A stretch of DNA of 64,000 nucleotides from Anaerolineae bacterium (GTDB taxonomy: Bacteria; Chloroflexota; Anaerolineae; Aggregatilineales; Aggregatilineaceae): positions 62,001-126,000 of the forward strand of contig JAHDWP010000002.1 in the NCBI GenBank assembly GCA_023382715.1, written 5' to 3'. Positions 51,668 through 59,863 of this stretch are shown in pieces. The translations under genes and the position numbers were made by a program. Under the pieces are notes generated by a model. The model worked only from the letters and a program-made list of their open reading frames with translations, was not told the DNA's origin and searched no databases. The number at the start of each line of letters is the position of its first letter. Positions within the stretch are counted from its first letter, which is position 1.

Positions 51668-52401
51668 CGAGCGCACCACTGTACACACTGCGCGACGTGC
51701 GCCAGGTCTATGGGGCGCGCACCGTGCTGGACATCCCCGCGCTGACGGTCCAGCGGGGTGAGGTGCTGGCCGTGGTAGGGCCGAGCGGGGCGGGCAAGAG
51801 CACGCTGCTGCGCCTGATGGCCCTGCTGGAAGCGCCCGCACAGGGCGAGATGCTGCTCCACCTGAACGACGAGCGCGTCACCGCAGAGACGGCTTCTATC
51901 GCTCAGCGTCGCCTGCTGGCGATGGTCTTCCAGCGACCGGCGCTGCTCAGCCGCAACGTGCGGGCTAATGTCGCCTATGGACTGCGCCTGCGCGGCGAGC
52001 GCAACGGCCAGAAGCGCGTGGAGGCCGCCCTGGAGCGCGTCTCGCTGACGCACCTGGCGAACGCTCACCCGCGCACGCTCTCTGGCGGGGAGATGCAGCG
52101 CGTCGCCGTGGCCCGCGCCCTGGTGTTGGAGCCGCGCGTCCTGCTGCTCGACGAGCCGACGGCCAACCTCGACCCGTACAACGTGCGCCTGATCGAGAGC
52201 CTGATCCGCGAGCAGCACACCGCGCACGAGACGACGATCATCCTGGTGACGCACAATATCTTCCAGGCGCGGCGGCTGGCGACGCGCGTCGTCCTGCTGC
52301 TGGAAGGCGCGCTGATCGAGGAAGGCTCCGCCGAAGAATTCTTCGATTCGCCCCGCGACCCGCGTACGGCAGCCTTCCTGTCGGGGGAGTTCGTGTACTG
52401 A
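51664..52401 (+). CDS. tupC: Tungstate ABC transporter ATPase
   Basis: 245 residues. Walker A VGPSGAGKST (39-48), Q-loop MVFQRPALL, signature LSGGEMQRVA, Walker B VLLLDEPTANLDP, switch His in VTHNIFQ. No C-terminal TOBE/Mop domain, unlike ModC. ATGA overlap with tupB. It powers tungstate import. The stop is followed by family D repeats that may end transcription. Confidence 0.93.
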   Translation: MTSAPLYTLRDVRQVYGARTVLDIPALTVQRGEVLAVVGPSGAGKSTLLRLMALLEAPAQGEMLLHLNDERVTAETASIAQRRLLAMVFQRPALLSRNVRANVAYGLRLRGERNGQKRVEAALERVSLTHLANAHPRTLSGGEMQRVAVARALVLEPRVLLLDEPTANLDPYNVRLIESLIREQHTAHETTIILVTHNIFQARRLATRVVLLLEGALIEEGSAEEFFDSPRDPRTAAFLSGEFVY

Positions 52402-52402
52402 G

Positions 52403-52510
52403 GGGCGAACAGCGGTCAGCGAACAGCCGTCAGCTATCAGCCATCAGCGGTCAGCCAAAAGGGCCGGCCTTGTCTTCGCTGAAGGCTGATAGCTGATAGC
52501 TGACCGCTAT
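52403..52510. repeat. Family D repeat between converging tupC and iolG
   Basis: GCGAACAGCGGTCAGCGAAC, CAGCTATCAGCCATCAGCGG and the inverse GGCTGATAGCTGATAGCTGA form a large imperfect inverted repeat that could serve both genes as a terminator. Confidence 0.65.
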
Positions 52511-53521
52511 TCACTCCACTTCGCTCAGCCGCACCGGGCGATGCTCCTGCAGCGACTTGCGCGCGGCCAGGCCCATCACCACCGGCACGCGGCCATCCGG
52601 CCCGCCTACCGGCACCGGGGTGTCGTGCACGATGGCGTCGAAGAAGGCGCGCACTTCGCGCTCGTAGCTGGCCGTGTAGCGATCCATGAAGAAGTTGAGC
52701 GGCAGATCGCGCCGCACGTGCTCGCCCGTGCTGACCGTCACCTCGTTGGGGTAGACGTTGGCGGTCGAGATGCCGCCGCCGCTGCCCAGCGCCTCGACGC
52801 GCTGGTCGTAGCCGTAGACGGCGCGCCGGCTGTTGTCTATGGTGGCGATGACGCCGTTGGCGAAGGTGAGCACCACGACGGCGGTATCCACGTCGCCCGC
52901 CGCGCCGATGGCCGGGTCCACGCGCACCGCTGCCCGCGTGTAGACTTCCTCGACCTCCGCCCCCACCAGAAAGCGGGCCATATCGAAGTCGTGAATCATC
53001 ATGTCCAGGAACAGCCCGCCAGACACCTTGACATACTCGACCGGCGGGGGGGCCGGGTCGCGGCTGATGATGTGCAGCAGATGCAGATCGCCGATCTCGC
53101 CGCTCTGAATGGCCTGGTGCACGCGGGCGAAAGTCGGGTCGAAGCGGCGGTTGAAGCCCACCTGGAACTTGACACCCGCTGCCTTCACCGCCGCCAGCAC
53201 ATTGTCAATGCGCTTCAGGTCGTGGTCAATCGGCTTCTCGGTGAAGATGTGCTTGCCCGCCTGGGCCGCCTCGATGCAGACCGGCGTGTGCGTGTCGGTG
53301 GACGAGCAGACGAGCACCGCGTCCACGCCGGGATCGGCCATGATCTCGCGGTAGTCGCGCGTCACGTGGGGGATGCGCAGCGTCTCGGCGACATGCCGGG
53401 CCGCGTCCTCCGCCACGTCGGCGATGGCCACGACCTCCGCTTCGGGAATGCGGTAGATCACGGTCTCGGCGTGCACTTTGCCAATGCGCCCGGCGCCGAT
53501 GACGCCTACTTTGATAGTCAT
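52511..53521 (-). CDS. iolG: Inositol 2-dehydrogenase (Gfo/Idh/MocA family)
   Basis: 336 residues. NAD-binding IKVGVIGAGRIGKVHAE, the EKPI motif (HIFTEKPID) with the catalytic-site Lys, and the second family motif GGLFLDMMIHDFDMARFL with Asp and His. It oxidises myo-inositol to scyllo-inosose, the first catabolic step. ATG 53521 follows CGAGGA; six extra residues upstream are unsupported. It is last in the iolC-B-D-E-G run, separated from iolE by a 169-base repeat-bearing gap, so it may have separate expression. Confidence 0.9.
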   Translation of the reverse strand: MTIKVGVIGAGRIGKVHAETVIYRIPEAEVVAIADVAEDAARHVAETLRIPHVTRDYREIMADPGVDAVLVCSSTDTHTPVCIEAAQAGKHIFTEKPIDHDLKRIDNVLAAVKAAGVKFQVGFNRRFDPTFARVHQAIQSGEIGDLHLLHIISRDPAPPPVEYVKVSGGLFLDMMIHDFDMARFLVGAEVEEVYTRAAVRVDPAIGAAGDVDTAVVVLTFANGVIATIDNSRRAVYGYDQRVEALGSGGGISTANVYPNEVTVSTGEHVRRDLPLNFFMDRYTASYEREVRAFFDAIVHDTPVPVGGPDGRVPVVMGLAARKSLQEHRPVRLSEVE

Positions 53522-53582
53522 AAGGTCCTCGCTCCTCACTCATTCACGGGCAAGGCGTGTCTCGTGGACGGGGGAGTTTTCT

Positions 53583-53690
53583 TGAGCCGCAGAGGCACAG
53601 AGAACACTGAGAGAAGGCTGTAGACTCTCCGCGATCTTCTCTGTGCTTTCTGCGCCTCTGCGGTGCTCTTCCCGCCCGAAAGACGCGCCG
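53583..53690. repeat. Family B repeat between iolE and iolG
   Basis: AGCCGCAGAGGCACAGAGAA pairs with TTCTCTGTGCTTTCTGCGCC plus TCTGCGGTGCTC in a long imperfect stem; in the iol mRNA it could form a stable hairpin. Confidence 0.7.
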
Positions 53691-54599
53691 CTACAGCCCG
53701 ATGCTGCGCAAATAGTCGCGGTTGCGCTGCGCGCTCTCTTTGGGCGCGCCCAAAGAGGGCAGCACGTCCTGCTCGACAACGATCCAGCCGTCGTAGTTCA
53801 TGGCGATCAGCGCGTCGCGCACCGCCGGGAAGTTCACCGCGCCCCGGCCCAGCTCGCAGAAGATGCCGTGCTGGATCGCCCCGAAGTAGTCCCATTGCCC
53901 GGCGCGAGCCTGGGCGGCCACCGCCGGGTCGAAGTCCTTGAAGTGCACGTGCCAGATGCGCTCCTGGTGGGCGCGCAGCAACTCCAGCGGATCGCCGCCG
54001 CCGAACATGATGTGCCCTGTGTCCAGCACCAGGCCGAGCACCTGCGGGTCGGTGAGGGCCATCAGGCGAGCGACTTCGGCGGGCGTTTCGACGTAGCCGG
54101 CGCAGTGGTGATGGAAGACGGTGCGCAGGCCGGTCTGGGCGCGCACGGCGCGGGCGATGCGATCGGCGCCCTCGGCGAACACTTCCCACTGTGCGTCGCT
54201 CAGCCCCATCTCCGGCGTGATGCGCCCGGCGTTCTGCGTGCGCTGTGGCACGGAGCCGTTGTTGTCGGCCAGGACGATGAAGCACTCCTCGCCGGCGGTG
54301 TCGCGCAGCAGGCTGGCAGTGCGCAGCGCGACCGCTTCGCCGTCGGCGTGCGCGGCGCGGTCGGCCAGGGCCACCGGCACGAAAGCCGCCAGCAGCGCCA
54401 GCCCGCGCCGGTCCAGCTCGGCGCGCAGGGTCGGCGGGTCGGTGGGCATGAAGCCCCAGTCACCCAGCTCGGTGCCGCTGTAGCCGGTCGCGGCGATCTC
54501 GTCGAACACCTGGGCGTAACCGGCGGCTTCGCCCTCCAGGTCGAACTCCAGCACGCCCCACGAACAGGGCGCATTGGCGATGCGGAATGTGTGAGTCAT
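53691..54599 (-). CDS. iolE: Inosose dehydratase
   Basis: 302 residues, TIM barrel of the sugar phosphate isomerase/epimerase family. [13 protein letters not shown] at the start is the IolE signature; metal ligands are seen in [26 protein letters not shown] and [18 protein letters not shown] ends the barrel. It dehydrates scyllo-inosose to the trihydroxycyclohexanedione used by IolD. It follows iolD by 41 bases. Confidence 0.93.
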   Translation of the reverse strand: MTHTFRIANAPCSWGVLEFDLEGEAAGYAQVFDEIAATGYSGTELGDWGFMPTDPPTLRAELDRRGLALLAAFVPVALADRAAHADGEAVALRTASLLRDTAGEECFIVLADNNGSVPQRTQNAGRITPEMGLSDAQWEVFAEGADRIARAVRAQTGLRTVFHHHCAGYVETPAEVARLMALTDPQVLGLVLDTGHIMFGGGDPLELLRAHQERIWHVHFKDFDPAVAAQARAGQWDYFGAIQHGIFCELGRGAVNFPAVRDALIAMNYDGWIVVEQDVLPSLGAPKESAQRNRDYLRSIGL

Positions 54600-54640
54600 A
54601 GGTGTCTCTGCTCCTCAAAGGCAGGGTATGGCGCGATGCA

Positions 54641-56506
54641 TCACAGGAAATGTCGCTCGCGTTTCTTGTGCTCCACGTACTCGGCACGCGCCCGCTGCAC
54701 GTCGGGATTCTCCGACACTTCGGCAACGGCCACGTCCCACCAGCTTTCATAGCCGCCCACGCGCTGCCGCCGGTCTACCTCGATGACGATGCACACCGGC
54801 CCGCCCTGGTGCGCTTCCGCCTGCCGGAGGGCGTCGGCCAGGTCGTCGCGGTTGTGGGCGCGGAGGACGTGCGCGCCCAGGCTGGCGGCGTTGGCAGCGT
54901 AGTCAATGGGCAGCACGTCGCCGTCCAGGTGCCCGGACTCGGTGCGGCGGCGATACTTGGTGCCGAAGCCGTCCGACCCCACGCTCTTGGACAGGCCGCC
55001 GATGCTGGCGAAACCGTGATTGTCCAGCAGGACGATGATCACCTTGATCTCTTCCTGGACCATGGTGGCGATCTCGCTGTTCATCATCAGGTACGAGCCA
55101 TCGCCGATCATGACGTAGACCTCGCGCTCTGGCGCGGCGAGCTTGGCCCCCATGCCGCCGGCGATCTCGTAGCCCATGCACGAGTAGCCATATTCCAGGT
55201 GATAGCCCTTCGGGTCGCGCGTGCGCCACAGCTTGTGCAGGTCGCCGGGCAGGCTGCCCGCCGCGCAGAAGACCACGTCCTGCGGGCGCGAGAGCGTGTT
55301 GACCACGCCGATGACTTCGCCCTGGCTGATCAGCGGGCCGTGCTCCAGCGTGTAGATACGCTCCACCTCGGCGTCCCACTCGCGGTTGTGCTGCGCGGCC
55401 TGGGCGCGGTACTCCGCCGCGACCTGCCAGCCTTCCAGCAGCGGCAGCAGCTCCTCCAGCGTGGCGCGGGCATCGCCCACCAGCGGGATGGCGCTGTGCT
55501 TGTAGGCGTCGAACTCGGCGGCGTTGATGTTGATGAAGCGCACGTGCGGGTGCTGGAACTGCGTTTTGGAGGCAGTGGTGAAGTCGCTGTAGCGCGTGCC
55601 GATGCCGATCACCAGGTCGGCATCGCGGGCGACCAGGTTGGCCCCCAGCGTGCCGGTGACACCGATCGCGCCCAGGTTGAGCGGGTGATCGTAGGGCAGC
55701 GCGCCCTTGCCCGCCTGCGTCTCGCCGACGGGGATGCCCGTCCGCTCGGCGAACTGGCGCAGCGTCTCGGTTGCCTCGCTGTAGTGCACGCCGCCCCCGG
55801 CGACGATCAGCGGGCGCTGGCTCTGCCTGATCCACTGCGCCGCCTGGTGCAGCGCGGCGGTGTCGGGCCGGTTGCGCGGGATGCGCCAGACGCGCTTGTG
55901 GAAGAACGCCTCCGGATAGTCGAAGGCCATCGTCTGCACATCCTGGGGCAGGGCCAGCGTCACCGCGCCGGTGTCGGCGGGCGAGGTCAGGACGCGCAGC
56001 GCTTCTGGCAGGGCGGTCAGCAGTTGCTCCGGGCGGGTGATGCGGTCCCAGTAGCGCGAGACCGGCCTGAAGCAGTCGTTGACCGAAGTGTCCTGCGAGT
56101 GCTCCCACTCAAGCTGCTGGAGCACGGGGGCCGGGGTGCGCTCGGCGAAGATGTCACCGGGCAGCAGCAGCACGGGGATGCGGTTGATCGTGGCCGTGGC
56201 TGCGCCGGTGACCATGTTGGTCGCGCCGGGGCCGATGGACGATGTGCAGGCAAAGGTTTGCAGGCGGTTCTTCATCTTGGCGTAGGCGATGGCCGCGTGG
56301 ACCATCGCCTGCTCGTTGCGCGTCTGGTAGTAACGGAAAGACGCTGCGGCCTGTTGCAGCGCCTGCCCGATCCCGGCGACGTTGCCGTGCCCGAAGATGC
56401 CCCAGCACCCGGCGAAGAACGGGTTCTCGACGCCGTCGCGCTCGACATACTGGGCCTGCAAGAAGGTGATGAGCGCCTGGGCCATCGTCAGCCGTCTGGT
56501 GGTCAT
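54641..56506 (-). CDS. iolD: 3D-(3,5/4)-trihydroxycyclohexane-1,2-dione hydrolase
   Basis: 621 residues, normal for IolD. TPP-dependent fold: N-terminal Pyr domain with LTMAQALITFLQAQYVERDG and HGNVAGIGQAL, a central Rossmann-like domain (RPLIVAGGGVHYSEATETL), and the C-terminal TPP motif GDGSYLMMNSEIATMVQ ending IIVLLDN. It opens the ring to 5-deoxy-glucuronate. The family block FACTSSIGPGATNMVTGAA is present. It sits between iolB and iolE, 13 and 41 bases away. Confidence 0.95.
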   Translation of the reverse strand: MTTRRLTMAQALITFLQAQYVERDGVENPFFAGCWGIFGHGNVAGIGQALQQAAASFRYYQTRNEQAMVHAAIAYAKMKNRLQTFACTSSIGPGATNMVTGAATATINRIPVLLLPGDIFAERTPAPVLQQLEWEHSQDTSVNDCFRPVSRYWDRITRPEQLLTALPEALRVLTSPADTGAVTLALPQDVQTMAFDYPEAFFHKRVWRIPRNRPDTAALHQAAQWIRQSQRPLIVAGGGVHYSEATETLRQFAERTGIPVGETQAGKGALPYDHPLNLGAIGVTGTLGANLVARDADLVIGIGTRYSDFTTASKTQFQHPHVRFININAAEFDAYKHSAIPLVGDARATLEELLPLLEGWQVAAEYRAQAAQHNREWDAEVERIYTLEHGPLISQGEVIGVVNTLSRPQDVVFCAAGSLPGDLHKLWRTRDPKGYHLEYGYSCMGYEIAGGMGAKLAAPEREVYVMIGDGSYLMMNSEIATMVQEEIKVIIVLLDNHGFASIGGLSKSVGSDGFGTKYRRRTESGHLDGDVLPIDYAANAASLGAHVLRAHNRDDLADALRQAEAHQGGPVCIVIEVDRRQRVGGYESWWDVAVAEVSENPDVQRARAEYVEHKKRERHFL

Positions 56507-56519
56507 GCGTGTCTCCTCT

Positions 56520-57413
56520 CTAGCGCGGTGGCTCCATGCCCAGGTCTACGATGGGCAGGCGCGGATCGAGGTACGTCCACGTCCCCTTGACCCAGGCGTA
56601 GGCGGGATCGTCGCTGTTGGCCAGCGATTGCGCCGACCCGGCCAGGAAGTTCAGGTAGTAAGTGGTGTAGCCGTGCGCGCTGACGACCGGGTGGTAGCCT
56701 TCCGGCACCAGCACGGCATCGTGCTGCTCGGCCAGCATCAGCCCGTCAATGCTGCGATCGTCGTTGTAGACGCGCTGGTAGGCGTAGCCGCCGGGCCGGT
56801 CCATCTTGTAGAAGTAGATTTCTTCCAGGTCGGCTTCGAGAAGCGTTCCGTCCGGCGCGGTGCGGTGCACGTCGTGCTTGTGCGGCGGGTAGCTCGACCA
56901 GTTGCCGCCGGGCGTGTAGACCTCGACACAGACCAGGCGGTGACAATCGGAGCCGGGCGGGAGGATGCTGACGATCTGGCGCGAGGCGTTGGCGCCGCCG
57001 CGCAGCTCGACGGCACAGCCAGCGGGCGTGATCAGCCGCGCCGGGTGATCCTGGTCGGTGGGCACCCAGCACGTGGCCACCTCGAAGCCGTCGGTCAGCG
57101 CCTCGATGACGAAATCCGTGCGGCGCGACAGATAGGCGGCGTAGGGCATCCCGCTGAAGACGTTCGGGCGGCGGCCCACATCGGAGAAGCCACCGCTGCT
57201 GCTGTGCACGTGGCAGACCCCGCCCAGGATGACGTGCACGTACTCGTGCTCACCGGTCGCGCCCGCCCAAGTCTCGCCGCGATTCAGCCGCCGCACCTGC
57301 ATGTTGAGGAACTGCCAGCCCGCCTGCGCGGCCAGCACCTCGGCGAAGACGCCGGTTCCGCCCGTGTCGCGCGATCGGACGCGCATGGTTTCTGCGGTGT
57401 AGCGCATGGTCAC
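56520..57413 (-). CDS. iolB: 5-deoxy-glucuronate isomerase
   Basis: 297 residues, bicupin. Start ...MRVRSRDTGGTGVFAEV, RLNRGETWAGATGEHEYVHVILGG (first cupin), WSSYPPHKHDV with metal-binding His and Glu in LEEIYFYKM (second cupin), and PVVSAHGYTTYYLNFLAG at the end. It converts 5-deoxy-glucuronate to 5-dehydro-2-deoxygluconate, the IolC substrate. It begins six bases after the iolC stop. Confidence 0.93.
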   Translation of the reverse strand: MTMRYTAETMRVRSRDTGGTGVFAEVLAAQAGWQFLNMQVRRLNRGETWAGATGEHEYVHVILGGVCHVHSSSGGFSDVGRRPNVFSGMPYAAYLSRRTDFVIEALTDGFEVATCWVPTDQDHPARLITPAGCAVELRGGANASRQIVSILPPGSDCHRLVCVEVYTPGGNWSSYPPHKHDVHRTAPDGTLLEADLEEIYFYKMDRPGGYAYQRVYNDDRSIDGLMLAEQHDAVLVPEGYHPVVSAHGYTTYYLNFLAGSAQSLANSDDPAYAWVKGTWTYLDPRLPIVDLGMEPPR

Positions 57414-57419
57414 CTACTC

Positions 57420-58433
57420 TCACTCCAGTCCGCCGTAGCCCTCGGCGAAGGCCAGCACTTCGTCCAGCGTTGGCATGAAGTTGGCGCAGCCGTGCTTGGT
57501 GACGACAATCGCGCCGCAGGCGTTGCCCAGCCGCGCCGCTTTGTACCAGCTCCAGCCCTTGACATAACCGTAGAGGAACCCCGCCCCGAACGCATCGCCT
57601 GCGCCGAGGATGTTGTAGACTTCCACGGGGAAGCCAGGCGCATCTGTGCGCTCGCCGCTCGCCAGGTGAATGCGCGCGCCTTGCTCGCCGCGCTTCTCGA
57701 TCACCGCCGTCGGGCCGAAAGCCAGCAGCCCGGCGATGGCCGCGTCCAGGTCGCCGCGCACGCGCGTGTCGGACATCTGCGAGTCGGTGATGGTCATCTG
57801 CGCCGGATCGGAGAGCATGGCCGCGTTGATCTCGTCCTGCGTGCCGATCACCACATCCACGCTGCGCAGCACGGCGCGAATCGCCACGCCGAAGGCGCGC
57901 GGGTCGTGCCACTGGTCGGGGCGGAAATCAATATCCAGCACCACTTTCGCGCCCGCACTGCGCCCTAGCTCGGCGGCGAACATGGTCGCGCTGCGGCTTG
58001 GCTCCTGGGAAAGGTTCGTCCCGGCGAACTGCACGACACGCGCGTCGGTCACCGGCGCGGCGAGCACATCGTCAATGGTCAGGGCGATGTCGGCGCAGTT
58101 GTCGCGGTAGAAGACCAGCGGGAACCTGTCCGGCGGCTCGATGCCGAGCACGACGGCGCTGCTGCGACGGCCCGGCTTGCGCACGATGAAGCGCGTTTCG
58201 ACGCCCTCGTTGTTCAGGAAGTGCAGGATGAAGTCGCCGACCGGGTCCTGGCCCAGGCCGGTCAGCAGGGCCGAGCGCAGCCCCAGCCGTCGCGCGCCCA
58301 CGCTGATGTTGGTCGGCGATCCGCCCACGTAGGCGGCGAAACTGGTGATGTCCACAAAAGGGGTGCCAACGTCGTTCGAGTAGAGGTCAATCGAGCTGCG
58401 CCCGATGCTCAGGAGGTCGTAAGTTTTCTGCAC
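57420..58433 (-). CDS. iolC: 5-dehydro-2-deoxygluconokinase
   Basis: 337 residues, PfkB ribokinase family. Start TYDLLSIGRSSIDLYSNDVG is the IolC hallmark; substrate loop YVGGSPTNISVGARRLGL; C-terminal anion hole NILGAGDAFGAGFLYGY with catalytic Asp. It phosphorylates 5-dehydro-2-deoxygluconate. Standard IolC lacking the extra C-terminal DUF2090 domain. First gene of the catabolic run; an own promoter and a structured leader of about 340 bases precede it. Confidence 0.93.
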   Translation of the reverse strand: MQKTYDLLSIGRSSIDLYSNDVGTPFVDITSFAAYVGGSPTNISVGARRLGLRSALLTGLGQDPVGDFILHFLNNEGVETRFIVRKPGRRSSAVVLGIEPPDRFPLVFYRDNCADIALTIDDVLAAPVTDARVVQFAGTNLSQEPSRSATMFAAELGRSAGAKVVLDIDFRPDQWHDPRAFGVAIRAVLRSVDVVIGTQDEINAAMLSDPAQMTITDSQMSDTRVRGDLDAAIAGLLAFGPTAVIEKRGEQGARIHLASGERTDAPGFPVEVYNILGAGDAFGAGFLYGYVKGWSWYKAARLGNACGAIVVTKHGCANFMPTLDEVLAFAEGYGGLE

Positions 58434-58498
58434 GGTGGCGATCCTGTAACACTATGAGGTTGCGCGTGAGCAGGTTCCGCGCGCGACGCGCCTGCCAC

Positions 58499-58585
58499 AA
58501 AAAACGTGCGCCGTCCGAAAGTAACGCAGCATGTGTGCCAGCCTGCTTGCGTCAGAGGGTCGTGTCGCCTCTTCGGACGGCGCAC
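58499..58585 (-). terminator. Terminator-like hairpin in the iolC leader
   Basis: On the minus strand a perfect 14-bp stem (58585-58572 with 58519-58506, GTGCGCCGTCCGAA/complement) closes a 52-nt loop and is followed at once by GTTTTTTG (58505-58498). It sits between the promoter and iolC. The loop has an inner imperfect stem (TGACGCAAGCA with TGCTGCGTTA). Confidence 0.6.
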
Positions 58586-58762
58586 CCGCCTTCTCTGGCA
58601 GCTGGCAGATTGCCCTGGGAGCGGTGCCGCGCGCCCAGAGCGCCAGGCCAGATATGGGGCAGGGTCTACTGCGCTCGTGCGTTACAATGCGCCCGGTTTG
58701 TGCGGGACGCGCCCGCGCCGGCGCACTGCGGCAGGCGAAGCTGCGTCGCCGCGCAGAGCGTA

Positions 58763-58776
58763 TGTAAACGTTTCCT
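58763..58776. promoter_or_regulatory. LacI/CcpA-type operator at the iolC promoter
   Basis: TGTAAACGTTTCCT fits every position of the cre consensus TGWAARCGYTWNCW. It starts five bases downstream of the -10 on the minus strand, so a bound repressor would cover the start point. A LacI-family regulator is expected; none is in the window. Confidence 0.65.
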
Positions 58777-58780
58777 CAAG

Positions 58781-58807
58781 ATTATAGCATTCTGCGGCGC
58801 GTGTCAA
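58781..58807 (-). promoter_or_regulatory. Promoter of the iolCBDE(G) run
   Basis: Minus strand consensus TTGACA (58807-58802), 15-bp spacer, consensus TATAAT (58786-58781) with an extended TGC. The spacer is short by two, offset by perfect boxes. Confidence 0.75.
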
Positions 58808-58867
58808 GAAATGCGCGGGGGTGAGGCGCGGCAGCGCAACGCCCACTCGACGCGGACTCTGGAGCGA

Positions 58868-58958
58868 AGGATCACCGCAGAGACGCAGAGAGCGCAGAGG
58901 AAAACAGATGATACGTTCTTCTCCGCGCCCTCTGCGTCTCTGCGGTTCCAGAATTCGG
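58868..58958. repeat. Family B repeat upstream of the iolC promoter
   Basis: GATCACCGCAGAGACGCAGA and CCCTCTGCGTCTCTGCGGTT form an almost perfect inverted repeat around a loop of about 45 bases. Confidence 0.75.
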
Positions 58959-58980
58959 CAGCGAGCAGGGTGAGGGATGT

Positions 58981-59859
58981 TTACTTATCCCGTGTGAGCG
59001 TGAAGCCGCTCATGAACTGCTTTTGCAGCAGGATGAACACGATCACCGGCGGCAGACTGACGATCACCGTGCCCAGCATCAGCGGGCCGAAGCGCAACGC
59101 CCCGCCGCCGAGGCGCAGCGTGCCGATACCCGTCTGGATGGTCTGCATGTCCGGGTTGGAGATGATCATGTTCGGCCACAGGTACATGTTCCAGGCGTAG
59201 ATCGTCTGGACTACCGCCAGCGCCCCGATCGTGTTCCAGCTCATCGGCACCAGCACCCGGAACAGGAACTGCAGCGGATTGGCCCCGTCAAGCTGGGCCG
59301 CTTCCGACATCTCCGCCGGGATACTGGCGAAATGTTGGCGAAACAGAAAGGTACCTGTCGCGCTGGCCGTGAAAGGCACGATCAGCGCGTAGAACGTGTT
59401 CTGCCAGTCCAGATCGTTGATGAAGCGGAACAGGGCGATGATCAGCACCTCGGTGGGCATCATCAGCGTGATCAGCACAAAGCCAAAGACGAGCCACTTG
59501 CCCGGAAAGCGGAAATAGACAAACGCCAGGCCGGACAGCAGCGAGAAGATCGTCTTGAAAAAGGTGATGCCCGCTGTCATGATCACGCTGTTGATCATGT
59601 ACGTGTGCAGGTGGCGCTCGTGGAAGACCACATTCCAGTTAGCCTCCAGGCCGCTGCCCGCAGAAAACTGGTAGCGGAAGACCTCGGCGTTGGTCTGCGT
59701 GCTGACCAGCAGCGCGTAGAACAGCGGAATGCCGGACATGAAGCAGGCCACAATCAGGATCAGGTGGGCGTACCAGCGCTTGGGCACCCACGAGCGCACC
59801 GTCTTTTTCCAGGATGGAGCCTGCGCCACGCGGACAGTTTCTCGGTAAGCAGCAGTCAT
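58981..59859 (-). CDS. Sugar ABC transporter permease (MalG/UgpE type)
   Basis: 292 residues with six TM helices. Permease loop EAA motif: IPAEMSEAAQLDGANPLQFLFRVLVP. Start chosen at ATG 59859, four bases after the upstream permease stop, with GAGG before it; an in-frame earlier codon would overlap that gene. It pairs with the MalF-type subunit to import a sugar or polyol; inositol is likely from context. No ATPase gene is nearby, so a shared MsiK-like ATPase is expected. Confidence 0.9.
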   Translation of the reverse strand: MTAAYRETVRVAQAPSWKKTVRSWVPKRWYAHLILIVACFMSGIPLFYALLVSTQTNAEVFRYQFSAGSGLEANWNVVFHERHLHTYMINSVIMTAGITFFKTIFSLLSGLAFVYFRFPGKWLVFGFVLITLMMPTEVLIIALFRFINDLDWQNTFYALIVPFTASATGTFLFRQHFASIPAEMSEAAQLDGANPLQFLFRVLVPMSWNTIGALAVVQTIYAWNMYLWPNMIISNPDMQTIQTGIGTLRLGGGALRFGPLMLGTVIVSLPPVIVFILLQKQFMSGFTLTRDK

Positions 59860-59863
59860 GACC

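Noticed and set aside
58454-59200. Plus-strand 248-codon frame upstream of iolC
   Set aside because: It crosses the iolC leader, a family B repeat and the antisense of the permease gene; no start signal.
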